Positions 21,205 through 32,312 of a stretch of DNA of 64,000 nt are shown in pieces. This stretch comes from Haematobia irritans. Lineage: Eukaryota > Arthropoda > Insecta > Diptera > Muscidae. The notes under the pieces were generated by a model. The model saw nothing but the letters and a program-made list of their open reading frames with translations. It was not told the DNA's origin and ran no database searches. The position numbers were made by a program, and so were the translations under genes. Where the stretch lies: assembly GCF_050003625.1 (NCBI RefSeq), contig NC_134398.1, positions 196,857,700 through 196,921,699 on the forward strand, written 5' to 3'. Position 1 is the first letter of the stretch. Every line of letters starts with the position of its first letter.

Positions 21205-24200
21205 CCCACGCTTGAAACAGTTGATAGAATTCTACCAAAAATGGTAAATTTTTACTGTTTAATAGATTGGTAGAATTCTTAATGTTTTGGTAGATTGTGC
21301 AAAATTTCCCTCTCTAACTAAGAGATATTTCACAAATTTTTAATAGCATTAAAATTGTGACAAAATTTTCTAAAGAAATAAAATTTTGACAAAATTTTCT
21401 ATAGTAATAAAATGTTTGACAAAGTTTTTGATAGAACTAAAATTTGGACAAAATTTTCTATAGAAATGAAATATGAACAAAATTTTCTATAAAAAAAATG
21501 TTGACAAAATTTTCTATACAAATAAAATTTTGACAAAATTTTCTATAGAAATGAAAATTTGACAAATTTTTCTATAGACATAAAATTTTTACAAAATTTT
21601 CAAGAGAAATAAAATTTTAACAAAATTTTTTATAGAACTAAAATTATGACAAAATTTTCTACAGAAATAAAATTTTGACACAATTTTCTATAGAAATAAA
21701 ATTTGTAGATTTGCCAGATCTATACTAAAGGCTGTGGAAAGGTTCATTCGCCCGAACCGAAACATGTACAGTTCAGGCGTGTATAGATTTGTATCTGCGT
21801 TTTCTTTTCAATGGCTCTATTAACCATGTTCCTTAATCTATATCTGTCCATAAAGTTCGAAAAATAATTGTATAATTAGAAATAAAATTTGGATAAAATT
21901 TTCTACAGAAATAAATTTTTGACAAAATTGTCTATAGAAATAACATTTCGACAACATTTTCTATAGAAATAAAATTTTGACAAAATTTTCTATAGAAATC
22001 AAATATTGATACAATTTTCTATAAAAATAAAATTTTGACAAAATTTTCAATAGAAATAAAATTTTGACAAAATTTTCAATAGAAATAAAATCTGTACAAA
22101 ATTTTCTAGAGAAATAAAATTTTGACACAATATTCTATAGAAATAAAATTTTAGTAAAATTTTCTACAGAAATAAAATTTTGACAAAATTTTCTATAGAA
22201 ATAAAATGTTTACAAAATTTTCTATAGAAATAACATTTTGACAAAATTTTCTATAGAAATAAAATTTTGGCATCATTTTCTATAGAAATAAAATTTTGAC
22301 AACATTTTCTATAGAAATTAAATTTTGACAAAATTTTCTATAGAAATAAAATTTTGAAAAAATGTTCAATAGAAATAAAATTTTGACAAAATTTTCTATA
22401 GAAATAAAATTTTGACAACATTTTTTATAGTTATAAAATTTTTACAAAATATCCACAGAAATAAAATTTAGACAAAATTTTCTATAGAAATAAAATTTAG
22501 ACAACATTTTCTATAGAAATAAAATTTTGACAAAATTTTCTATAGAAATAAAATTTTGACAAAATTTTCTATAGAAATACAATTTTGACAAAATATCTAT
22601 AGAAATAAAAATTTTCTATAAAAATAAAATTTTGACAAAATTTTCTATAGAAATAAAATTTTGACAAAATGTCCTATAGAAATAAAATTTTTAAAAAAAT
22701 TTCTATAGAAATAAAATTTTGACAAATTTTTCTATAGAAATAAAATTTTGACGAAATTTTCTATAGAAATAAAATTTTTGACAAAATTTTCTATAGAAAT
22801 TAAATTTGGACAAAATTTTTTTATAGAAATAAAAATTTGACAAAATTTTCTATAGAAGTAAAATTTTGACAAAATGTCCTATATAAATAAAATTTTTACA
22901 AAATTTGCTATAAATATTAAAGTTTGACAAAATTTTCTATAGAAATAAAATTTTGACAAAATTTTCTATACAAATAAAATTTTGACAAAATTTTTTATAG
23001 AACTAAAATTATGACAAAATTTTCTATATTTTCTGTATACAAAATTTTCTATAGAAATAAAATTTTGACAAAATTTTCATAGAAATAAAATTTTGACGAA
23101 ATTTTCTATAGAAATAAAAATTTGACAACATTTTCTATAGGAATTAAATTTGGACAAAATTTTCTATAGAAGTAAAAATTTGACAAAATTTTCTATAGAA
23201 GTAAAATTTTGACAAAATATCCTATGGAAATAAAATATTTACAAAAGTTTGTCAAAATTTTCTATAGAAATAAAATTTTGACAAAATATCCTATAGAAAT
23301 AAAATTTTGACAAAATTTTCTGTAGAAATAAAATTTTGACAAAATTTTATTTCTATAGAAATAAAATTTTTACAAAATTTCCTATAGAAATAAAGTGTTG
23401 ACAAAATTTTCTATAGAAATAAAATTTTTTCGAAATTTGCTATAGATATTAAAGTTTGACAAAATTTCCTGTAGAAATAAAATGTTGACAAAATTTCCTA
23501 TAGAAATAAATTTTTTCAAAATTTTCTATAGAAATAAAGTTTTAACAAAATTTTCTATAGAAATAAAATTTTGACAAAATTTTCTATAGAAGTAAAATTT
23601 TGACAAAATGTCCTATAGAAATAATTTTTTTACAAAATTTGCTATAAATATTAAAGTTTGACAAAATTTTCTATAGAAATAAAATTTTGACAAAATTTTC
23701 TATACAAATAAAATTTTGACAAAATTTTTTATAGAACTAAAATTATGACAAAATTTTCTATATTTTCTGTATACAAAATTTTCTATAGAAATAAAATTTT
23801 GACAAAATTTTCTATAGAAATAAAATTTTGACAAAATTTTATTTCTATTTTTTTTCAAAATTTTCTATAGAAATAAAGTTTTAACAAAATTTTCTATAGA
23901 TATTAAAAGTTGACAAAATTTTCTATAGAAATAAAATTTTGACAAAATTTTCTATAGAAATAAAATTTTGACAACATTTCTATAGAAATAGAATTTTGAC
24001 AAAATTTTATATAGAAATAAAAATGTGGCAAAAGTTTTCTATAGAAATAAAATTTTTACAAAATTTTCTATAAAACTAAAATTTTCTATAGAAATGAAAT
24101 TTTGATAAAATTTTCTATAGAAATACAATTTTGACAACATTATCTATGGAAATAAAATTTTGACAACATTTTTTATTGAAAAAATTTTGACAAATTTTAT

Positions 24201-24290
24201 ATAGAAACTATTTCTTTGGCAAAATTGTCTATAGAAATAAAATTTTTCCTAAATGTTTATTAAAATAAAATTTACCAGTATTCGTATAGT
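21205..24290 (+). repeat. Largest 29-bp minisatellite array, with hAT-like head
   Basis: The left edge reads CCACGCTTGAAACAG then TAGAATTCTACC, matching the CCACGGTTGCCAC/GGTAGAATTC ends seen at other arrays. From about 21,340 to 24,270 the 29-bp unit GACAAAATTTTCTATAGAAATAAAATTTT (two short halves: GACAAAATTTTCTATAG and AAATAAAATTTT) repeats, with substitutions and small indels. A non-repeat interruption lies near 21,715-21,870. A block near 22,868-23,046 recurs at 23,602-23,788, showing higher-order copying within the array. The right edge is not a clean terminus. Long open frames here arise from the repeat itself. Confidence 0.85.
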
Positions 24291-24545
24291 TCCACCCTTT
24301 CGAATAGATCTTTCCAGTCATGACCCATCAAATCGATATTTTGATACCTCAGTTGGAGCCGATGTATGAGTGAAGAGTTATCCGTCTTCGGCTTTTTTTA
24401 CAAAACGAAATCCGAAATTTTCATCGGGAAGGGTGTTTTGTAGTCCTCATATAAACGGATTTCTCAATTTTATTCTTGCGAGTATAGAAGGCGCACTGAT
24501 AATCCGCATTGCACGCAACCAGAAGAAAAATCAAATCTAATGAAA

Positions 24546-24826
24546 GGCAGCCCGATGTATCAAGCTCACATAGAGTATTCAGTCCATTGTGATAATACAG
24601 TGGTGAACTTCTCTCTCATCACTGAGTGCTGCCCGATTCCATGTTAAGCTCAATCACAAGGGACCCACTTAGAGAAGCTTTGAAGCACTCACAAATGTCA
24701 CCAGCATTGCTAAGGTGGGATGATCCACCGCTGAAAAACTTTTTGGTGTTCGGTCGAAGCAGGAATCGAAACCACGACCTTGTGTATGCAAGGCGGGCAT
24801 GCTAACCAATGCAGCCGGTGGCTCCC
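24546..24826 (-). mobile_element. SINE copy, tail lost and internally deleted
   Basis: Same family as 16,418-16,772, same orientation. It keeps the 'ggcagcccgatgtatc' 3' region, the 'gtcaccagcatt' segment, the B-box region (with one change) and the head ending GGCTCCC. It lacks the CCTAA tail and the 'ctataaaaagg' middle block. No target duplication was recognised. Confidence 0.85.
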
Positions 24827-26519
24827 TTCTTTCACTAAGACTCTAATAAAAATAGTTCCTATAGATCCAGAATGTACATGTAGTCTCTATGTAAACATTT
24901 TTAATTTACTTGCGGGAAGCGTACTATTTGAACTGGTCTTCATCAAAAAGTCTGTCATCATATCCTGCTGGAATTCTATATTTCCAAATAACCAAGTTTT
25001 TCATCTTTTTTATATTTGATTCATGGTGGGTATTTAATATTCGGTTCGGTCGAACTTAAGGCCTTATATATACCTGTTTTATATTTACCTCATATCGACT
25101 GTGCTCAATTTTTTTCTCCAGAAAATTTCAGCATCATTTTGCTTCATTTCGTAAAATCCAATTTTCTTTTAGGACCTAGAATTATGCATTGAAAAATGGA
25201 AGAAGTTTTCTTAAATTTTTTTGTGTATATTTATCAAATTTATTTGGGCAAGGCCCTTTAGACTGCAAAATGATTGAACGGACGATCGTTTCGGAACTCC
25301 TACATTCATCATCAGCATCTTTCATTTGAAGCGAAACTATTAACGGATTATCAGTGAATTACACATCCCGAAAAATTATCTACTTTCCTTAATAAATTTG
25401 CACAAATATCACTTTTACTTTGTGTTAAGAAAAATAAATAAATAAATAAATAAATGATAATAAAATAGTAAAACAAATCTGTTTCTAGAATTGTGTGATA
25501 TTTGTCACTTATTTTGGTTTATTTATTTATTTAATTTTGTTTTTCAATTTCCATAACTTATCATACCCACCTTGCAAAAAATAATCTCATGAAACCTAAG
25601 AAACTCAGCGAATGAGAAAATCTCTTGTTTTCTTTTCCACACCATTCTCGAAATGAAAAGTGTTAAGATTGTATTGCCACTAGTTAAACATTAAAGCAGG
25701 TCGTTCTACTATCAGTTCAAGAGCTTTTTGATAATGAATGAAAATTACAAAACAAGCAGCAAAGAAAAGTCATTCAGCCAGTCACCAAATGAATACCAAG
25801 GCTTCCAAAGACATCCACTGCCAAAAGCAAAAACAGCCAAGCTCTTTGAAAACGAAGACATTATTATCTCTAAAGGTCCTCGTGACACTATGGACGTCGC
25901 TGGGTGTTAAGGTCTTGTGTACAGAAAAGTTAATGAAATCAGCACCTACAATTTTACTTGGCTTTTGTCTTTGGCATGGACTAAAATAGAATTGTAGGAT
26001 ATATCTTTGGGTCTTTTGGGGGAAGCACTAGGAAAATACAAGCGCTGAACACTTTGAAAGACACAAAAAAAACTTATTTTACACTCTTCTTGAGACATAA
26101 ATATGATTTTCATGTTTTGATTTTAAACATTCTAATTAATGTAAATGTCTATGGTCTATGGATTATATTTCGGTAAGTGGATTTCCAAATTAAAATAGGC
26201 AATTAGTTATTTATGGCAATTGTGTTGAAAGCACAGTTAGCACAATGTTTCCTACACAAAATTGAGCTGTTATTTGTTTTGTTTTTATTTAATCTCTTAT
26301 TGTTTTAGTGAAATTCTGGATTGTGTTTAGCATGTAATTGGATTTTATTGTGTATGATATTAATCTGGTAATCTGTAATTTTTAATGTCTATTGAAAGCT
26401 GTCAGCTTGAATCATGCTTATGTTATTCTACTGGGGGCATGAGTGCGTATAATGCACGTGGCATTACTCGCAGATAAAGTATACGCCCAGAGGGTCTCAA
26501 TGAGGGATACTAACATAAA
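24827..26519. other. No recognised gene; low-copy sequence
   Basis: AT-rich. There is a short TAAA tandem at about 25,431-25,455. A 'tgattgaacggacgatcgtttcgg' segment near 25,270 followed by 'cattcatcatcagc' resembles a dispersed repeat, but I cannot assign it. Overlapping open frames near 25,728-25,989 (60 and 83 codons) are lysine- and serine-rich, with no domain or supporting splice signals. Confidence 0.4.
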
Positions 26520-28093
26520 AACAAGTATATACGGCCGTAAGTTCGGCCAGGCCGAATCTTATGTACCCTCCACCATGGATTGCGTAGGAACTTCTACTAA
26601 AGGCTGTCATCCACAATCGAATTACTTGGGTTGCGATAACACTTGCCGATGGCAAGGTATCGTAAAACTTTTTAACACTGTCTTCTAAATTGTAAGTTAG
26701 TCCATAAGGGGTATATATTAAACAAAAAAAAGGCCGATTAAGTACGTATATAATTCAGTTTGACAAAATTTTCTATAGAAATAAAATTTTGACAAAATTT
26801 TCTATAGAAATAAAAACTTGACAAAATTTTCTATAGAAATAAAATGTTGACAAAATTTTCTATGGAAGTAAAATGTTGACAAAATTTTCTATAGCAATAA
26901 AATTTTGACAAAATTTTCTATAGAAATAAAATGTTGACAAAATTTTCTATAGAAATAAAATGTTGACAAAATGTTCTATAGAAATAAAATGTTGACAAAA
27001 TTGTCTATAGAAATAAAATGTTGACAAAATTTTCTACAGAACTAAATTTTTTACAAAATTTTCTATAGAAATAAAATTTTGACAAAATTTTCTATGGTAA
27101 TAAAATGTTGACAAACATTGCTATAGAAATAAACTTTTTGCAAAACTTTTTATAGAAATGAAATTTTGACAAAACTTTTTATAGTAATAAAATTTGACAA
27201 TTTTTACATGGCTGTTAGAGGCCATACACTAACGAAATGTACCAAATTTCAACCGCATCGGATGACTTTTGCTCCTCCAAGAGGCTCCGGAGGTCAAATC
27301 TGGGGATCGGTTTATATGGGAGCTATATATAATTATGGACCGATATGGACCAGTTTTTGCATGGTTGTTAGAGACCATATACTAACACCGTGTACTAAAT
27401 TTCAATTGGATCGGATGAATTTTGCTCATCCAAGAGGCTCCCGAGTTCAAATCTGGGGATCGGTTTATATGGGAGCTATATATAATTATGGACCGATATG
27501 GACCAATTTTTGCGTGGTTGTTAGAGACCGTATACTAACATCAGGTACCAAATTTCAACCGGATCGGATGAATTTTGCCCCTCCAAGAGGCTCCGGAGGT
27601 CAAATCTGGGAATCGGTTTATATGGGGGCTATATATAATTATGGACCGATATGGACCAATTTTTGCATGGTTGTTAGAGACCGTATACTTAGACCACGTA
27701 CCAAATTTCAACCGGATCGGATGAATTTTGTTGCTCCGGAAGGCTCCGCAAGCAAAATTAGGGGATCGGTTTATATGGGGGCTATACGTAAACGTGGGCC
27801 GATATGGCCCATTTTCAATACCATCCGACCTACATCAATAACAACTACTTGTGCCAAGTTTCAAGTCGATAGCTAGTTTCGTTCTGAAGTTAGCGTGATT
27901 TCCACAGACGGACGGACAGCCGGACAGACGGACAGACGGACGGACGGACGGACGGACGGACATGCTTAGATCGACTCAGAATTTCACCACGACCCAGAAT
28001 ATATATACTTTATGGGGTCTTAGAGCAATATTTCGATGTGTTACAAACGGAATGACAAAGTTAATATACCCCCATCCTATGGTGGAGGGTATA
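26520..28093 (-). mobile_element. Full-length H1 Helentron-like element
   Basis: In reverse orientation: AACAAGTATATACGG at 26,520, the hairpin TTCGGCCAGGCCGAA, then 'ccatggattgcgtagg'. A 29-bp array runs 26,757-27,200. Four and a half 153-bp units follow ('cggttta' at 27,308, 27,461, 27,614 and 27,767). A GACGG tract lies at 27,907-27,962, then the 'gactcagaatttcaccacg' box, 'atatatactttatggggtc', and the terminal TATACCC/GGGTATA hairpin ending 28,093. It matches 30,585-32,127 in opposite orientation nearly base for base, including unit order inside the 29-bp array. It has no protein-coding domain. Confidence 0.85.
27166..27876 (+). other. Open 51-residue tandem frame inside H1 units
   Basis: Because the H1 unit is exactly 153 bp (51 codons), one frame stays open across four units for 236 codons, reading a repeated 'IWTNFCMVVRDRIL' and 'GSVYMGAIYNYGP' peptide. 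Shorter open frames of the same kind occur in other copies (30,790-31,098, 31,095-31,439 and 43,172-43,669 on the minus strand). There is no known domain, signal or promoter. I regard it as a by-product of the repeat length rather than a gene, but the multiple-of-three period is notable. Confidence 0.3.
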
Positions 28094-28244
28094 ATAAATA
28101 TTCATATATTTTTTACAGCAGGCAAAATACCATTTCCAGACCATTTTCACATTTTTTTAAAGAGAATTTTAGAAAAAAACGAGAATTATAAAAATTTTAC
28201 TATTTTATAGAAATATTGCTAATACAGTTTAATACCATCATGTT

Positions 28245-28257
28245 ACGTTACAAAAAT
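28245..28257. repeat. LINE target site duplication, left
   Basis: ACGTTACAAAAAT, identical to 29,073-29,085. Together they bracket the truncated LINE. Confidence 0.9.
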
Positions 28258-29072
28258 TGGCATTAATATATACTCAGACAGTCAACCTGCAATAAAATCC
28301 TTGGACTCTGTGTTCCTCAACTCGAAAACGGTCATCGACTGCCGCAAATCTCTCAATGAGATGGCTGAGCAGCACAATATTCACCTAATATGGGTGCCTG
28401 GCCATAGGAACATACCGGGGAACATCGAAGCAGATGAGCTAGCAAGGCTAGGAACTACCTTCCATATTCCAGGGGAACTAGAATCTGTTGGTATGCCTCT
28501 GGCTACCTGCAAGCTCTTACTGCGTGAGAAGGCTGCCATGATGGCAAATGTTCGATGGGAGAATTGCAAGGGTTGTAACGACATCAAACAAATATGACCC
28601 CATTTAAACTTAAACCGCACACTAGATATGCTAGTGTTCTCGAGACGCCAGATATCACTCCTGATATCTGCTATAACGGGTCGCTGCCTGATAGGCGATT
28701 TTGCAAAAACTATTGGTGCGAAGTATAATGACTATTGTATGAGCTGTCATGATGCCGAGGAAAAGGAATCAATAAAACACCTCTTGTGTGAGTGTCCTGC
28801 ATTTTGTGTAAGGCGTAAGCAAATTTTAGGGGCATATAGCTCCAGATTACTGGCGGACCTGGAAAACGATAAGTTAAGCAGTCTGCTAATGTTTTTGGAA
28901 CAATCTGGTTGGTTCAACAGAAGAAAATAATCGAGAAGATTCAGCGGTTAAAACTAGAAGTGTCCATATGTAATAGGTACTTTTAGTTAATGTGGTATCA
29001 CAATGGACTGAATAGTCTAAGAGAGCCTGAATCTTAATCGGGCTGCCACTTTGACCTAACCTTACCTAACCT
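28258..29072 (+). mobile_element. 5'-truncated LINE with RNase H and SINE-like 3' end
   Basis: An 815-bp insertion bounded by a 13-bp direct repeat. It opens directly inside the RNase H domain of a LINE ORF2, runs through a zinc-knuckle-like C-terminus to a stop near 28,930, and ends in a 3' untranslated region. Its last 80 bp or so ('ggtatcacaatggactgaat', 'atcgggctgcc', then CCTAAC repeats) matches the 3' end of the SINE family. RNase H after the RT is typical of the I/LOA/R1-type groups rather than Jockey proper. The unrelated LINE at 13.2 kb ends in poly-A instead. Confidence 0.9.
28259..28930 (+). pseudogene. LINE ORF2 C-terminus: RNase H and CCHC-like region
   Basis: One reading frame of about 223 codons, broken by a single nonsense codon (TGA at 28,595-28,597, where a Trp is expected before PHLNLNRTLD). 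The RNase H part shows IYSDSQPAIK near its start (Asp of the RNase H active site) and 'IHLIWVPGHRNIPGNIEADELAR' (His and terminal Asp region, residues about 42-64). After the break, 'CMSCHDAEEKESIKHLLCECPAF' has the CxxC...HxxxxC arrangement found at the end of many LINE ORF2 proteins. RNase H would degrade the RNA strand of the RNA-DNA hybrid during integration. The copy lacks endonuclease and RT and is not functional. Confidence 0.85.
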
Positions 29073-29085
29073 ACGTTACAAAAAT
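29073..29085. repeat. LINE target site duplication, right
   Basis: ACGTTACAAAAAT, directly after the CCTAACCT tail of the LINE and identical to 28,245-28,257. Confidence 0.9.
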
Positions 29086-29389
29086 GTTACAAAGATTATT
29101 AACACAGATTTCACGTTAAAGACACGATTGTCATATGAGTAAACATTGATCTATCACATTAAAAAAAATCTTATTTTAACTTTTTCATAAGAATCTTGAA
29201 TTTCCAACCTCAAAAATAAGCTTTTTTTTAAGGAAGACATACAAAATTTCAAAAATGTTCGATTATTCGCTTATTTAGTTAAAAATCTAAAATCATACAT
29301 CATTAGAAAGCGAAAGAAAGTCTTTTTGACGGTGTATTGGGCGTATATTTCTTAATTTGCAAAAGTATCCAGATTTAAAATTTATGTTT
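29086..29389. other. No recognised feature
   Basis: AT-rich low-copy sequence between the LINE and the next H1 element. It is continuous with the sequence left of the LINE, as the shared target duplication shows. Confidence 0.5.
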
Positions 29390-32312
29390 TATACCCTCCA
29401 CCATAGGATAGGGGGTATATTAACTTTGTCATTCCATTTGTAACACATCGAAATATTGTTCTAAGACCCCATAAAGTATATATCGTGGTGAAATTCTGAG
29501 TCGATTTAAGCATGTCCTTTCGTCTGTTGAAATCACTCTAACTTCCGAACGAAAAAAGCTATCGACTTAAAACTTAGCACAAGTAGTTGTTATTGATGTA
29601 GGTAGGATGGTATTGCAAATGGGCCATATCAGTCCACTTTTACGTATAGCACCCATATAAACGGACCCCCAAATTTGGCTTGCGGATCCTCTAAGAAGAG
29701 CAAATTTCATCCGATCCGGCTGAAATTTGGTAAATTGTGTAAGTATATGGTCTCTAACAACCATGCAAAATTTGGTCCACATCGCTCCATAATTACATAT
29801 AACCCCCATATAAACCGATCACCAGATTTGACCTCCGGAGCCTCTTGGAAGACCAAAATTCATCTAATTCAGTTGAAATTTGGTATGTGGTGTTATTAAA
29901 TGACCTCAAACATCCGTGCACAAATTGGTCGAAATCGGTCAATAATTATATATAGGCCCCATATAAACCGTTCCCCAGATTTGACCTCCGGAGCCCCTTG
30001 GAAGAGCAAACTTCATCCGATTCTGTTTAAATTTGGTACGTGATGTTAGTATACGGTATCCAACAACGATGCAGGAATTGGTACATATCAGTCCATAATT
30101 ATATATAGCCCCTCATATAAACCGGTCCCCAGATTTGACCTCCGGTATCTTTTGGAGAAGCAAAATTCATCCGATCTGGTTGAAATTTGGTACGTGGTGG
30201 TAGTATATGATATTTAACAACCATGCCAAAAGTGGTCCATATTAGTCCCTAATCATATATAGCCTTCATATAAACCGATCCCGAGATTTGGTTTTGGAGC
30301 CTCTTGGAGGAGTAAATTTCATCCGTGTCAGTTGAAATTTGGTACATTGTGCTAGTTAGCATATGGCCGTTAACAATCATGCCTAACTAGGTCCATATCG
30401 GTCTATAGTTATATATAGCCCTCAGATAAATCGATCCCCAATCACAGACAAATTGGTCCATATCAAGTTCATAAATGTATATAGCCCCCATATAAGCGAC
30501 CTCCATATTTCAATTCTGGCTCTCTACGTATCGTGCAAAAAGTCCATTCGTAATTATTTGTAGACTTACCTATATATAACTTTTTATACCCTCCACCATA
30601 GGATGGGGGTATATTAACTTTGTCATTCCGTTTGTAACACATCGAAATATTGCTCTAAGACCCCATAAAGTATATATATTCTGGGTCGTGGTGGAATTCT
30701 GAGTCGATCTAAGCATGTCCGTCCGTCCGTCTGTCCGTCTGTCCGGCTGTCCGTCCGTCTGTGGAAATCACGCTAACTTCAGAACGAAACTAGCTATCGA
30801 CTTGAAACTTGGCACAAGTAGTTGTTATTGATGTAGGTCGGATGGTATTGAAAATGGGCCATATCGGCCCACGTTTACGTATAGCCCCCATATAAACCGA
30901 TCCCCAAATTTGGCTTGCGGAGCCTTCCGGAGCAGCAAAATTCATCCGATCCGGTTGAAATTTGGTACGTGGTCTAAGTATACGGTCTCTAACAACCATG
31001 CAAAAATTGGTCCATATCGGTCCATAATTATATATAGCTCCCATATAAACCGATCCCCAGATTTGACCTCCGGAGCCTCTTGGAGGGGCAAAATTCATCC
31101 GATCCGTTTGAAATTTGGAGCGGCAAAATTCATCCGATCCGTTTGAAATTGGGTACCTGATGTTAGTATACGGTCTCTAACAAGCATGCAAAAATTGGTC
31201 CATATCGGTCCATAATTATATATAGCTCCCATATAAACCGATCCCCAGATTTGAACTCTGGAGCCTCTTGGATGAGCAAAATTCATCCAATCCAATTGAA
31301 ATTTAGTACGCGGTGTTAGTATATGGTCTCTAACAACCATGCAAAAATTGGTCCATATCGGTCCATAATTATATATAGCTCCCATATAAACCGATCCCCA
31401 GATTTGACCTCCGGAGCCTCTTGGAGGAGCAAAAGTCATCCGATGCGGTTAAATTTGGTACATTTCGTTAGTATATGGCCTCTAACAGCCATGTAAAAAT
31501 TGTCAAATTTTATTACTATAGAAAGTTTTGTAAAAATTTCATTTCTGTAGAAAGTTTTGTAAAAAGTTTATTTCTATAGCAATGTTTGTCAACATTTTAT
31601 TACCATAGAAAATTTTGTCAAAATTTTATTTCTATAGAAAATTTTGTAAAAAATTTATTTCTGTAGAAAATTTTGTCAACATTTTATTTCTATAGACAAT
31701 TTTGTCAATATTTTATTTCTATAGAACATTTTGTCAACATTTTATTTCTATAGAAAATTTTGTCAACATTTTATTTCTATAGAAAATTTTGTCAAAATTT
31801 TATTGCTATAGAAAATTTTGTCAACATTTTACTTCCATAGAAAATTTTGTCAACATTTTATTTCTATAGAAAATTTTGTCAAACTGAATTATATACGTAC
31901 TTAATCGGCCTTTTTTGTTTAATAACTAACTTACAATTTAGTTGGACTAACTTACAATTTAGAAGACAGTGTTAAAAAGTTTTACGATACCTTGCCATCG
32001 GCAAGTGTTATCGCAACCCAAGTAATTCGATTGTGGATGACAGCCTTTAGTAGAAGTTCCTACGCAATCCATGGTGGAGGGTACATAAGATTCGGCCTGG
32101 CCGAACTTACGGCCGTATATACTTGTTTTGTCTAATATATACCACGTATGAACTAACTTAAAATTTAGGAAACGATGTTAAGAATTTTTAAGATACAACA
32201 ACCCAAGTAATTCGATTGTGTATGAAAGTTTTTCGTAGAAGTTTCTACGCAATCCATGGTGAAGGGTACCTAAGATTCGCCCTGGCCGAAGTTACGGCCG
32301 TAGACACTTGTT
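29390..32312 (+). mobile_element. H1 element interrupted by a second H1
   Basis: Part one, 29,390-30,584, runs from TATACCC through the 'gtggtgaaattctgagtcgat' box and degenerate 153-bp units to 'tagacttacctatatataac'. Part two, 32,128-32,312, continues with 'tctaatatataccacg', 'aaacgatgttaag', 'ccatggtgaaggg', the GGCCGAA hairpin and ACTTGTT. The uninterrupted equivalent is seen in the copy at 43,101-44,555, where the two halves join at 'cctttttctaatata'. The nested H1 lies exactly at that T-run. This copy belongs to the H1 variant lacking a 29-bp array. Confidence 0.85.
30585..32127 (+). mobile_element. Full-length H1 element nested in H1
   Basis: TATACCC at 30,585, GGGTATA partner, 'atatatattctgggtcgtgg', GTCC/GTCT tract about 30,718-30,760, four 153-bp units, a reverse-oriented 29-bp array at 31,497-31,880, then 'caagtaattcgattgtggatg', the hairpin TTCGGCCTGGCCGAA and ACTTGTT at 32,121-32,127. 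It is the inverted partner of 26,520-28,093, separated by about 2.5 kb. A small local duplication ('gcggcaaaattcatccgatcc') lies near 31,120. Because both neighbours belong to one older H1 copy, the ends of this element are fixed within a few bases by the T-run. Confidence 0.9.

Noticed and set aside
21340..24270. CRISPR-like array, because the unit is about 29 bp
   Set aside because: There are no spacers: the units are directly contiguous, degenerate and in a eukaryotic context with no cas genes.
25728..25989. Overlapping 60- and 83-codon frames as a small host gene
   Set aside because: No domain, no convincing start context or splice sites, and two frames compete over the same bases.
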